From contig CM060188.1 of the NCBI GenBank assembly GCA_030549335.1, positions 44,729,696 through 44,793,695 of the forward strand: a stretch of DNA of 64,000 bases, given 5' to 3'. The position numbers and the translations under genes are program-made. Source of the stretch: Pontederia crassipes (lineage: Eukaryota; Streptophyta; Magnoliopsida; Commelinales; Pontederiaceae). Shown here piece by piece: positions 1 through 11,031 of this stretch. How positions within the stretch are numbered: the first letter of the stretch is position 1; the number at the start of each line of letters is the position of its first letter. The notes beneath the pieces were generated by a model. The model was not told where the DNA came from. It saw only the letters and a program-made list of their open reading frames with translations, and ran no database searches.

Positions 1-2082
1 CGATGTGGCACTTAGCTCCGCATGACACTTAGCTCCAGCCTATCTGATCCCATTATTGGGGAACAAAATGATGGATTGGACTCTAGAGGTGGCTCCCATC
101 GTAATTAGTGATGTAGCACTTAGCTCCAACCATCATACAATGCAATGCAAATGCACGATTCATCATATAACAATTGCATCTCATTATCAGAAGATGAATC
201 ATATCAAAGACCATTTCAAATCGAACAAAATTGTACTTCTCGTAACTCATTCAAATCATATCACATATACTTTTCAAATGTGCAATCATAGAGTCATTCA
301 GATATACTTTTTATAATTGCATTTCTCGAAATCAATTCATAACATATTCCATAATATCACAGTCAATGCCACACCGAATTTAAAAGAGATGAATACATAG
401 AGTAGGAGAAACCAACTTACCTTGTGTGAGTACAAATCAAAAGATTTTCTCCTTTCTTTTCTTACTTTACTCCTACAATCCTATAACCATAACAATAACA
501 ATCGTATTACTACTATGTTATGAATTCTAACATATCATACATGAAATATAAATAATTACGAAGGTTGCATGGTACCTATATATTTACTCTTATAACCCAA
601 GTAAATAAGAGTTGGTCTTATATCATGACAGATTGCATACCTAGTATCGTAGAATTTGTATCTTCTCGTATACATAAGCAAATGACATCATTTTAATTTT
701 TCTTAGCAATTTCATATTACAGAGCCATTAATCTGTAAAAAATTAGATCTTATTTTCTTATGGTTTACTCTCAGGAAAATCAGCAATTAAACTAAATTTC
801 ATATTATTTCAGTGTTTTGATGGACTGAGTGGACTTAAGTTTATCATTTATATAAAATAGGAAATAACTTATGGTCTAGTAATTTCAATTTTTCCTAAAA
901 GTAGACTTCCTGAGATGTAATCAATAAAATTTCTAGCTTTTAGATCACCATAAATTTAACAACTTCTAATATGATCATCCATAAGTTGCATTCTAACATA
1001 TCAAGGGAGGTTCGGTTAAAATTTTATAACTTTCATTATACAGATTATTTTTGAGTGATTCCAACTGCAGATCATAAGTTATCCATTAATTCCATGACAT
1101 ATAAAATTTAACACATAATTTACAAAGTCGGATAACACTTTCAGCAAACAAAATGACATAACCCTAAAGATGAATTCGTAACTTTTTCTTTAAAACTCTG
1201 ATTGACCTAATTCCAAATATCAAAGAAACTAGACTCCTAAAAGATAAGTTATAACAAATTTCATAATTTTTACTGTCTTATTTAAGCCTTAGAAAATTTC
1301 ATGATGACACATATGTAAATTCTGCTTTAAAACGTAAATTTGATATCTTCTTTTATATAAATTATTTTTGAATAATTACAATTGGATTAAGTAACTTACA
1401 GAAGCAACAACATCACTTAAAAGTTTTAAATCTTTATATGATTGATATGGATAAGGGCATAATTGACAAACCAACTATATCATCTTCGAAGACAGCATGA
1501 CAAATACTCACCATCTTGTCCATAAGATACTACATACGTATGGCTTTGAGATAATTCCAAATTCCCATTTGAACTACACTTATCTAAGATCAGGTTATAT
1601 AAATTTTATAATTTATGAGCAGTATTTCATAATTGATCACTAGTAGCCATTTTTGGCCATATATAAATTGTAAGTTCTATAACCTATTTGATTCTATTGC
1701 TTAACATACAATTAATATACTATTACTCACATGAAACTTGATCAATCAAAATTGTTCTTAAATATAATCGTTCATATATCTAAACAATAAAATTACGAAA
1801 ATTTTACCTTACATACCTGACTGTTTATATTTTCTTTTCGCTTCTCCCATCATCCACTCGGTTCGGCCAGCAAATCTTTTTCCTTTACTCCATATATTTC
1901 TTTCCTTCGATCTGATCAAATATAGCTCTATTTTCTATTTTATTTTATTTTTTTCCTCTCCTTGTGTTCAGTCGGAAGCATGAGCTTCTAACTCACCTAT
2001 CTTTCTTTTTTTTTTTTTTTGATCTATTTAGTGCGCATGGATGTAGGAGAGGATAAGTCGGTTGACTGATATTAAAACAAGG

Positions 2083-2085
<3 letters not shown>
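1..2085. other. AT-rich intergenic DNA, no gene seen
   Basis: Strongly AT-rich sequence with only short, low-complexity open frames. An 11-base motif CACTTAGCTCC occurs three times near the window start (9-19, 26-36, 117-127), which suggests the edge of a repeated element lying mostly outside the window. Pyrimidine-rich tracts lie at about 1830-2020. I see no coding region, RNA gene or element boundary that I can defend. Confidence 0.5.

Positions 2086-2114
<29 letters not shown>
2086..2114. repeat. (TA)n microsatellite
   Basis: Uninterrupted TA dinucleotide run of about 29 bases. Confidence 0.9.
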
Positions 2115-2117
<3 letters not shown>

Positions 2118-2889
2118 AGTGGTGATATTTCGTGGGTATTAGTCGGTTGTTGAAATGATGAGGTGGCATATTATTCAAAGGATACAGATAAGGTTGGAGG
2201 TGAGTGGATTTTGCTATGCATGCAACATGCTACGTGGAAGTAACAAAATTTCTTTGAATACTTTGCTAAGATAAATCGGTTAGGATAAAGAGGGTCAAAA
2301 CAAATATGAAGTTAAACAACTAATTATAATTTAGTTCTAAAATATATGTTTAACAGTAAGTATAAGAATAACAATTAATTCATGATAATTAATCCACAAA
2401 ATAAAATTTAATAAATTACCGAAGAATTTTTGTGGATTAATCAGTTAATTACAAAACTATATATAATTAGGAAGTGGAGTCATTTAATAAATGACTACTT
2501 ATTCAAAATTTCCTCATGATGTTTAATTAGTTATAATAATTAATTTATTATATACCGACATTATAATACAATAACTTGATTGAACTTGAATAACAGAGTT
2601 ACTTATTAAATCCTTAATTAAGCTAATTAATTATTTATAATTAAATTAATTAGCTTTAAGGTAATTTGGATATAACATTACTATAATATTGAATAAATGA
2701 AGACAATTAATGTAAATATGAGAATTTACCTATGAGATAAAATCTTGGGATGTTATACCGGTCACTGAGCGCATGGAGCAGAGGCTCGAGGGCCGGATCT
2801 CATGACTTCTATCCCGGGGTGGCCAGCTCATCCTCGCTCCGTCCTCTTGGCGCTTCCATTATATTACATGACGGTCAAATGACACAACA
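2115..2889. other. AT-rich intergenic DNA ending in a GC-rich junction
   Basis: AT-rich until about 2750, where GGGATGTTATA is followed by an abrupt change to GC-rich sequence. GGGATGTTATA resembles the 3' end of a gypsy-type LTR (compare GGGGGTGTTACA at 41912-41923), but no partner LTR or primer site was found, so this is only a possibility. Confidence 0.35.
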
Positions 2890-4078
2890 CAAAATCTCAA
2901 GCGCATGGACTCCATGAGGAGCAGATGTTTTTTGGCAGGATTGTGGATTTGATCGATGAGGAGTCCAACTTGTTGCATGGATGTTTGTCGTCCCACTTCT
3001 CAAGGAGGATTGGGGTCCAGGGTCGGGCTCTCCTAGATCGGTGGATCATGGGTCTTGAGGACAGCTGGCATTCGGTCTTCTGCTTGCTACGGGCGTGACC
3101 TATCTTGGGAGTCAAGGTTCATTTTGCCTAGGGGAGCCTCATCCTTTTGGAGGGGTGTGGCTGACACTAGTTCTATGGATGCGTCCTCTCATGATACCCT
3201 CACTCGACTTCAGGAAGGATTTCTTATTTTGACAGCATGTCTAGTTTCCCGAGGGCCACTTGTGGAGGCATTCCCTCGACTGTATGAATTGATGACACAC
3301 CTTGGCGCGATAGTGGTAAAGACTTGGTCCAAGGCCGGTGACCCCAGTCGTGGCTCTTGGGCCCCTCTTTTCAAGTCAGCCCTCATGGACCAGCGCATCA
3401 CCGAGATTTGGCGCTCCACCAGAGGATTGCTCCCTTTCGTCCCGACCACCCCATGCCCGACGGATGGGAATGATTATCGGAGTATTGGTCGATTCGCAGC
3501 CTCTACATCCAGTTCCTTCTAGACATGGCAGCATCAGAGGATTTGAGGATGGATTGTAGACTTATCTGGTGATTCCGGGTATCGCTAAAAGTCAAAATCT
3601 TTACTTGACTTATGCAGCAGGACCGGCTTCTCACCAGGACAAACAGTCAAGATGGGCACCTCACACATACACGTCTTGCATTTTGTGTGATAGGCGGCGG
3701 AGGATATCCACCACCTATTTTTTGTGTGTTAGACCACACTAGGTATTTGGCAGCGGACGACCATTGGGGGCCTACTCCCCTTGGATTCTCAGACCTTGTG
3801 GCAGTCTCTCAGGATTCTGATCAAACAGAGAGAGATGGAGAGTGCCATTGATGTCTTTTTTGGTAGGTTCCTGGGCTATATGGCTCCATCATAATTGGGT
3901 GATTTTTTTGTGGGGAGCGATGTCAGACATAGGATATTGTACACCACATCTCCCTTTTTTCTCACGGAGTGGGGTTTTGGATAGTTGACATTTTTTCATT
4001 TTTTGTCACTTTCTCCTTGAGAGCTCACACTTGTGTATCATTCCCATTTCATAATTATATATATACTTGGATGACAAC
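2890..4078 (+). mobile_element. LINE (L1-type) 3' end: ORF2 C-terminal remnant and 3' UTR
   Basis: The frame open at 3055-3522 contains SSFWRGV and RGPLVEAFPRLYELMTHLGA, followed by WAPLFKSAL. This order is seen in the C-terminal part of plant L1 ORF2 proteins, beyond the reverse transcriptase. Degenerate sequence at 3690-3880 continues towards the zinc-finger region typical of ORF2 ends (ISTTYFLC, then WLHHNWVIF after a break). The non-coding tail (GATGTCAG, then a TTGTACACCACATCTC block at about 3937-3955, and ATATACTTGGATGACAAC near 4060-4078) is repeated in the LINE inserted at 9225-9639, which shows that both are 3' ends of one family. The rest of ORF2 is absent (5' truncation). Frames are broken, so it is dead. 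Confidence 0.7.
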
Positions 4079-4153
4079 CACATGGATCATGATGCTCTCT
4101 CGAAGTGTTAACAAGGCTGAATGAGTGATGAACAATGTTCTCAACTTAACACC

Positions 4154-4285
4154 TAGTCCTCTCTAAAGTTTTTTTTTGAAACGAGAAAGGACAACTAGCA
4201 AGATGGCAGTCATCCACAGTTCCATTAACATTAAGGTGAAATTACAAGATAATTTCAGAAATAGATGTTAGTCCTATCTAAAGTT
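4154..4285 (-). mobile_element. Short 5'-truncated LINE copy with target-site duplication
   Basis: A T-rich start followed by GAAACGAGAAAGGAC and about 95 bases in total is bracketed by near-identical direct repeats: TAGTCCTCTCTAAAGTT (about 4154-4170) and TAGTCCTATCTAAAGTT (about 4269-4285). Read on the minus strand the insert ends in a poly(A) tract, as expected for target-primed reverse transcription. The 17-bp repeats are the duplicated target site, with one mismatch. No coding content. Confidence 0.65.
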
Positions 4286-5062
4286 GCATTGTTCCTTTGG
4301 CTCCAATTGAACAAGTAGGAGAGCAAGTGGCAGGACCCAGTGTAGAAAGGTGGTGATAAGTTCATTGGCTTTGTCATGTATCACCCTCTTCCAAAATTCC
4401 TCTAGTGTGCTGCATGATGCTCGCAATCAATTGCCCTTCAAGCCTCCCAGGCCAGAGCATGATAAAAAGTGAAAAGTGTCCTCTTTGACTAACCCACATA
4501 ACACAGCTAACATCTAAACTGAGTGGGAAATCTAAACCCTCAAATCATGCATTGCAGGCACTCGCGAACAATGACCAATTAGGGTGGTGATGATCGTGAT
4601 CAACTTCTATGGTCACCATGTGGACAATTTGCCTACAGTAGAATAGTACGATTTTTAGGAGTTAGATCTATATAGAGAACATTGTACGCCATACATTTTT
4701 TTTCACTTAAAGAGGGGTTTTTGATAGCATTATATTTTTGTTTCAAGTATAACTATGATCTTCATAAGATTCTCTTACACACTTGTTGATGTAGAACTAG
4801 GGTAAGAGGGGAAATAATAAGGAGAAATAGCCTTAATAGGGAAGAGAGGATGATGATTTCATTCAATGATCAAGTCTGCATCATTACATTGCTTTCTCTT
4901 CTTATTAGGTGATTCAAAATAACGATATCCTAACATTAAGTAGGTAATTCTGAAAAATTATTTGATGGCATCAGATTCTGCTTTAAAGCTTTGAATGATA
5001 TTTTCAAATAAGCCTTGATTATTCTTCGACCACCATTGATGCTTCCAAAATTTCAGAGATTC
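4286..5062. other. Intergenic DNA, possible LTR debris
   Basis: No gene seen. The stretch directly beyond the C-terminal end of the minus-strand gypsy relic (about 4780-5060) is where its 3' LTR would lie, but no LTR pair or boundary could be recognised. Confidence 0.35.
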
Positions 5063-5171
5063 TTAACGAGGCATGATTTCTTCTTTTTTCTCCATTATTC
5101 TGACCATGCTTCCCATTATTCCTAATTCAGCCTTGATTCCCTCAATTACGATTCCGCCTAGTGTTAACTTT

Positions 5172-5543
5172 CTAGTTCTTCTTTTTATTGTTGTCATTCT
5201 TTTCATTCCCATCAAATTCAATTCTTCCAGGGTGAGAACTCCCCACTGGAGAGTAAGTATGTTTATAAGACTCCAACAGAGTAGGGTTGATGCGAGAAAA
5301 CTCCTCTTCTGTGACCCGAGTGGCATCCTCTTCAGGAGCATTCTTCCATTGAACTACGTAGAGATGAATGGGACCCTCTGAAGCTGAAGCAATAATAACT
5401 TGGTCATCAAGAACAACTTCAATTTTTTCTTTGGCTGATGACTCAAGTGGGAGTTGAGGGATTGGAGCACGGAAAACTTGCATCCCTACAGACGTGTAAG
5501 AAAAAAGTGGTGTAGGCTCGAAGGTGCCTCGATAAGGATGCAA
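5172..5543 (-). pseudogene. Chromodomain (C-terminal end of the chromovirus integrase)
   Basis: A 123-residue open frame contains QVFRAPIPQLP, then EVVLDDQVI, LYVVQWKNAPEEDATRVTEE and EFSRINPTLLESY. This matches the chromodomain C-terminus of plant chromoviruses (V.WKG...ATW...EF....P.LL..Y), which targets integration to chromatin. The invariant Trp of the ATW motif is Arg here, a damaging change in the aromatic cage region. It is separated from the integrase frame at 5563 by a frame break. Confidence 0.75.
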
Positions 5544-5562
5544 GTTTTATATTGTTGCAGGT

Positions 5563-6443
5563 TTATATTGCTTGTTGCTTAATGCAGTTTTTTTTATCAG
5601 CTTGCAATTCATGAATGTGATGGGCGAAGGATTCAGCAGCTTCAAAACTACGCGAAGTTAAAGGCAGCAGTATAAGATCAATAGGTCTACGAGGGGATAA
5701 ATCATGTACAATCTCAAAGGTGCTTCGACCAGTGGACCTATTGATGGAATTATTGTAAGCAAATTCTGCAGTAGGTAGTGTCACATCCCACCTACCGGGC
5801 TTGTGTCTTACAAGAGTTTTGAGCAAGTTTCCTAAGGTACGATTAGTTACCTCTGTTTGGCCATCCATTTGTGGGTGAAAAGCGGATGAGAATTTAAGTT
5901 GGGTGCCAAAGAGTTTTCCAAAAATAACTTATAAATTTTGTGTCTATCAGATACTATGGTGTTGGGTAGGCCATGCAAATGAACAATTTCACGAAAAAAT
6001 ATTTTAGCAACAACTAAAATAGAGTTTTGCTAGAGGGTGCCATCTTAGAAAACCTATCGACAACAACTAAAATAGAGTCATGTCCTCGAGCTATATGGGG
6101 TAGGCCCGACACAGTCAATTCTCAAGTCTTTCCAAAGTTCATGAGGGATAGGTAGAGGGTTATATAGCCTTGTATTTTGTTTCCTTTGGAAGTCTGGCAT
6201 GTTCAACATTGTGACAAGATCTTTTTTTTGAGAAGATTGTAACAAGATCTTAGTTACATTTCTTTTTAAGGAGGGCCAATAGAAGCTATCTTCCATTAAC
6301 ATGATTGTCTTATCTCTCCCAAAGTGACCTGCAAGACCACCTGCGTGTAGTTCCCAAATCAGAAATTCATGCAGAGATGTGCGTGGGATACAAAGTTTAG
6401 TCCCTCGAAATAGATAACCATCTTTGATATGAAATGACATCAT
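5563..6443 (-). pseudogene. Chromovirus integrase, broken
   Basis: The open segment 6078-6443 carries the integrase N-terminal region (GYLFRGTKLCIP, ELHAGGLAGHFGRDKT, SFYWPSLKR) and the start of the core (ELWKDLRIDCVGPTP, supplying the first Asp). In shifted frames, 5870-6070 holds the middle of the core (FFREIVHLHGLPNTIVSDR, with the second Asp). The segment 5563-5868 holds MDGQTEVTNRTLGNLL and EFAYNNSINRSTGRSTFEIV, the conserved region around the third acidic residue. The zinc-binding Cys pair expected after SLKR is degraded, and a micro-insertion lies at 6208-6250. Frameshifts and stops exclude a functional enzyme. Confidence 0.85.
6208..6250 (-). mobile_element. Micro-retroinsertion: 13-bp LINE tail with 15-bp target duplication
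   Basis: ATTGTGACAAGATCT (6208-6222) and ATTGTAACAAGATCT (6236-6250) flank TTTTTTTGAGAAG. On the minus strand the insert is CTTCTCAAAAAAA, the same type of end as the LINE tails at 11484-11500 (minus) and 6844-6858. It is read as a LINE retroinsertion truncated to its last few bases, inside the dead integrase. Confidence 0.65.
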
Positions 6444-6559
6444 CTAAGCGATTTCCCTCATTAATTTGTTGAAAAATGTTACCAAAATCTGGACAAGTAA
6501 TGTACCATATTTCAACATATCAAAACCTTTAACGCTGTGGCTGGCAGAATGAATAGTAG

Positions 6560-6745
6560 TGAGAATACGACTCAAAGCATCTACCACCTTGTTTTCATTG
6601 CCTGATCGATGTTGGACTACAAAAGTAAAGTTTTGAAGGAACTTAACCCATTTAACATGTCCCGCACTAAGATGTTTTTTGGAGTTAATGAACTTAAGAG
6701 CTTGATGATACGAATATATACACTGAATGAACCATGTGTTCTCAG
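6560..6745 (-). pseudogene. Chromovirus RNase H C-terminal fragment
   Basis: The minus strand encodes HQALKFINSKKHLSAGHVKW followed by FLQNFTFVVQHRSGNENKVV and DALSR. This is the end of a gypsy RNase H domain (family pattern DHxALK...LSARHARWVEFLQ...HRSGKENKVADALSR). The catalytic Asp before HQALK reads as Tyr (YSYHQAL). The sequence breaks off upstream at the junction with VPS20 intron sequence. Confidence 0.8.
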
Positions 6746-6828
6746 CTTGATTATATCCTTTGTCTTCTCGTTCAGATTGAGAAAGTGATTGAAGCTATGA
6801 AGCAAGCAAGAAGGGACCTAATCAAGGA

Positions 6829-6873
6829 GAATAGGAAAGATCGTTCCTCTCAAAAAAAGAATAGGAAAGATCG
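6829..6873 (+). mobile_element. Micro-retroinsertion in VPS20 exon: 15-bp LINE tail with 15-bp target duplication
   Basis: GAATAGGAAAGATCG occurs at 6829-6843 and exactly again at 6859-6873, flanking TTCCTCTCAAAAAAA (6844-6858). The insert equals the extreme 3' end of the LINE fragment at 11484-11500 read on the minus strand (TTCCTCTC followed by poly(A)). The total gain is 30 bp, so the reading frame survives and the protein would gain ten residues, seen as a repeated NRKDR in the basic helix. Confidence 0.8.
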
Positions 6874-7355
6874 TGCTTTACTTGCTTTAAAGAAGAAAAC
6901 TCGGGAAGAGTCACTGAAGAAAGTTTATGATTTGCTACTTAATGTTGATTGAGAAGTATGTAAGTTATTTTAGATTAGCATTTTTTCCTCCTGATGAATA
7001 ATCTTATTGTTGATGATAATTGTGTCACTTTAATGTGTATTCTATGTGTTACTTTATTCTACTTGATTAGCTGACTGATATTGAACTTGCAAGCAAGCAA
7101 AAAATTTAGTATTAGAAAGCTTGAAAACTGACAATAATGCAATTAAAGACATACAAAGTCAATTCAGCTTGGAAGATGTCCGGAAACTGGTGGACAACAC
7201 ATCAAGCAAAAGCATGTCAAAATGTGAGAACCTTTTTCACACCAATTTGTTATCTTCCTTATTAACTTGTCGTTGCCTTGTTTGTTTCTTTTTTTGTTTT
7301 GGGAGAGATCGTTGCCTCATTTCTGATTTGGAATTTCATTTTCAATTCCAGCAAG

Positions 7356-7372
7356 ACACACACACACACACA
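7356..7372. repeat. (AC)n microsatellite in VPS20 intron
   Basis: Short AC dinucleotide run of about 17 bases in the intron between exons B and C. Confidence 0.8.
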
Positions 7373-8412
7373 TTTCTACTATATATGTATAATTGTGTGT
7401 GATTTAAATTTTATGTGAAGGATCAATTGTTAGCCAGCATGCCGTACCAAGCTGTACCAACACTCTGAGGGTTAAGTTGCTGGAAATATCATTGCACACA
7501 TTCTTTCTAGTCCAGGGCTAACAAATTACTGTAACATTTTATAACATCCTTCTCCTAGATTATATGGAAAAATTACAGGGCCATAGGTGGGTCAGCATAG
7601 TTTGTTTTGAACTTGACCTGGAGTTTGAAAGCATCCAACATACTTGAGGACCTGTTTTGAGTTCTACAATGAATTATCAATATTTTTTAAATCCACTGCC
7701 ATGAAGCTGTGTTCTAAACACACTGTTAAAAAAAGGTGCAACTGTATTTGATACATGCAACGGATATCCCTATTCCAGACTGATCTGATGATTAGTCAGA
7801 GTCAAGACCTGGCTGCCTCGTACGAGCATGTGTGATGATGATCCTTTTTCCACATGATTGCATGATAGTACTTGCTCTTGCATAATGTGCATGAAAACGG
7901 CAAATTTAGTTACATTCCATTCCACTAGAAGATTATTATCATGGTCGGTGATTTAACTATTGCTTTCATGGTTCATTGTCAGCCTTCTTATTGTTTCTAA
8001 TTACTTGCCTCATGGAAGGAAATGAATTTAATTTTGGGAGCTAACTTATCTACATAGATGTGGAAGAAGTTGAAGTGGAGTTTGCGAATTTGGAATATGA
8101 GGTTAGTTCATCAAAGTTTTTGCAATAGATGTTAGTGTTTTTATTTGAACATACCTAAATGTTACCTGAGATATGCTTACTCTTCATCATATTTGTTATG
8201 AAAGTTTGTTAAGAATCAAGCTAGTTTTATTTTTCTTCTCCTTCAAACAAAAATATTATTTTTCTACTGTGCCATATGAATTAATAACTTGTATGAACAG
8301 ACCAAATGTTAGGATTTATTGGTTAGACCTCGCAAAAGTGGTAGCAATATCACATTGAGATTAATGTGTACATACTCTTTTATGTCATTATCAATACGAC
8401 AACACCCTCAAC

Positions 8413-8454
8413 ATGATAGACAAATCCTTCTAAAAAAAAAATGATAGACAAATC
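8413..8454 (+). mobile_element. Micro-retroinsertion: 14-bp A-rich tail with 14-bp target duplication
   Basis: ATGATAGACAAATC at 8413-8426 is exactly repeated at 8441-8454 around CTTCTAAAAAAAAA. The insert resembles the last bases of the LINE ending at 9639 (CTCCTT followed by poly(A)). It lies in the VPS20 intron upstream of the larger LINE. Confidence 0.65.
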
Positions 8455-9224
8455 AATAAAACCAATGTTTATAGACATCCTTTTTCTCATCCATAAAAAA
8501 AGAGGTGATAATATGTTTGTAACAAATCAACTAGTTCCACACGTCTGATGGCAACGGCTGTCTGCACGAGGTTGTGCAACAAGAGGATAACAGACTTGAA
8601 ATCCAGTGGAGGCAAAGATCAAGACAAGTATGTCTCTGGAGGGTGATGCAAACACCAACTTTTTTCAACTCTGCATTAATGGACGCAGGAGAGCAAATAA
8701 AATTGACAGTGTTAGATATGGGGGAGTAGAATTTACTGGCAGCGATCAAATGGGTCAGGTTACTGCTGAATACTTCCATTTATCTACCAGGAGACAACAC
8801 TGTGGTTCCTGACAATGGTTGGGCCACATCACATTGTCCCTTTTTCTATTTGAGAGGCTGAATTGTTTTTTCTTTTCTTGATCCAGAAGAGAAACTAACC
8901 AATGTCATTCAATTGCTCTTTAAAATGCCAAATATCTTTTAATCTCCAAGGTTCTAGAAAACAGGCTTCGTGCTGTCACTGATGAGTTGGTCCTTTCGTT
9001 GCATTCTCCTTTCGTTCCTGAGCGTTTGATCTTGGACAACTTCATTATGGCCTCAGAGATAATTTCCTGGTGGAGAAGAAATGGTAAGGCCCATAAGGGT
9101 CTCCTTTGGAACATTTATTTTGCAAAGGCGTAAGATTCAATAGCTAAGAAATTTCTATGCCTTTGCAATAGTGTGGCTTCCTGGGTCTTTGGATTGCGTG
9201 GATTAAGAGATGTGTCTCTAAATC

Positions 9225-9639
9225 GGCGAGGCAGAAGACATCACACATCTTTTCTTTGCGTGTTTAGTATCTCCGGCAGCGGACGAGCATTGCGAGCCTT
9301 TTCCCATCGGCCTTGGAGGCCTTTTGGCAGTCACTTCGAGGACTCGCCAGACAGAGAAAGAGTTGTGACCTTTTTGGCCACCGAGGTCATCTGATTGACT
9401 TCAGTGTAATCAGGTGATTTTTAGTGTGGGGGGGGGGGGGGGAGATGTCAGGTTGGGCAGATTGTACATCACATCTCTTTTTGTCTTTGAGAGTGAGGTT
9501 TTGGTTAGCTGTTATACATCTCCTTTAACGCTCTCGCCGAGCCCATACTTGTACATGTCTTCCATTTCACAGTGATTTATATACATGAATGACAACACAA
9601 CTTTGACGGTCACCCTTTTTCTCCTTAAAAAAAAAGGAC
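9225..9639 (+). mobile_element. 5'-truncated LINE nested in the older LINE, with target duplication and poly(A)
   Basis: GTCTCTAAATC precedes the insert (9214-9224) and follows its poly(A) tract (9640-9650). The interrupted RT reading (IKRCVSKS) resumes after it. The 415-bp insert carries the LINE zinc-finger end (THLFFACLVS-type reading at 9236-9270), a G-run at 9428-9441, the family 3' UTR (TTGTACATCACATCTC), ATATACATGAATGACAAC near 9575-9598, and CTCCTT plus nine A at 9621-9635. Its 3' part matches that of the LINE end at 2890-4078. Confidence 0.8.
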
Positions 9640-11031
9640 GTCTCTAAATCCTCATTTAGGTTCTTATAAATGGTAAGACTGGCTGAGGGTGGATTCAGCC
9701 TTTGTGCAGTGTGAGGCGGGGATGTACAGCTGGCACCTCTTCTTTTTGTTATCGAGATTGTTGTCCTTGCTGTGGTGTCTTTCTTTTTATGTAGCACAGA
9801 TCTGATCTAGGGTTTCTCCTCTCCTAATGACCCATGCTGGTCCATTTTCTTCAACATATGGATGATATGATAATTTTGGTTGCAGGCTAGACTGGAGGCT
9901 ACTCAAAAGATTGCTATATTGATCGAATTTTTTTAGTACTTTTCGGAGTTGTGAACTATAAATCTACACTTACAACTTCTGGATTGGATACCGAGGAGAT
10001 TACCTCATGTGCAGCTGAACTTCAAACTCCTTTGGGGAGTTTGTCGATCTTTTACTTGGGCCTGCTGTTGTTGGATCGTGTGAGAAAGGACAAAGATTGG
10101 TCACCATTGACCCATAGAATGGAATAGAAGCTGGAGGGCTGGCAATCCAGAACACTATCCCTCGATGGGCGACATTCTACTTAACTTGGTGCTTTCAGTC
10201 CTACCTCTCTAATTCATGTCTATCCTTAAAATGCCTAAGCAGGTGGAGACGTTGGCGCAGCACAAATGCCAACTCAAGATGTACTGACCTAAGGTGGAGA
10301 AGGGATTGGGTGTTTTGGATGATGAAATAGGGTGTGCCGACCTAAGGTGTAAGGGGGATCGGTTATTTTGGATCTTAGAACGCTAAATGGTGCTCTCAGA
10401 TGTGGCTGCCGTATTATTGACAACAGAACAGATGATCCATTTTCCAGTCTCTCTTCATGTTATGGGAATTCACTATCCTGTTCCATTATCTCCCTGCGGG
10501 CTCTTTCTCTCTGGAGAGATTTCTCTATGTTTATGCCTTGGTTGCGATCTCTGTTCAATGTCTGGTTTAGGTGTGGAGGTCTTTTCCTTTCTGGCTTGAC
10601 ACTAAGCACCCTGTTGGTTCATTGGCGCTCTGTTTCCCTAGATTATCTGTGATGTGCCAGGGTTAAGAATGATCATCTTTCAGTGATCCTGGTAGATCAT
10701 TTGGATTCTGCTCAGGGATGTTTGGCTCCTTGCTTTGAGTCCAACTTATTGGACCAACGCTTCAATGACCTGCTTGGTTTGATGGATTAAAGGGTCTCTT
10801 CAAGCTGAACACTTCTTCATCAGATGGTTGGTCATGGTTGAAAGGAGATTTTACTGTCAAAGCAGGGGTATGACTTGCTGCATGTCCCCACTCTTGCTGT
10901 TGAAGATGAGCTGATGGTTGACTGCTGACTCGTCTCGAGATCCGGGGTACCACACATTGAAGATTAAGATATTTATTTGGCTCTTGAGGAGAAAGAGTCC
11001 TCAGAGATGGTTTCCTGGAGAGACTCTGGAG

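Larger units (their letters stand above)
5063..6745 (-). mobile_element. Ty3/gypsy chromovirus relic (RNase H - integrase - chromodomain)
   Basis: Reading the minus strand from 6745 to 5063 gives, in order, an RNase H C-terminal end, a zinc-binding integrase N-terminus, an integrase core and a chromodomain. This is the 3' half of a chromovirus pol gene. Gag, protease, reverse transcriptase and both LTRs are missing. The upstream break at about 6740 abuts the intron just before the first surviving VPS20 exon, so this element, or a deletion bounded by it, replaced the 5' part of that gene. Several frame breaks make it non-functional. Confidence 0.85.

Noticed and set aside
7121..7402. 93-residue open frame as a separate gene
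   Set aside because: It is VPS20 exon B read through into its intron.
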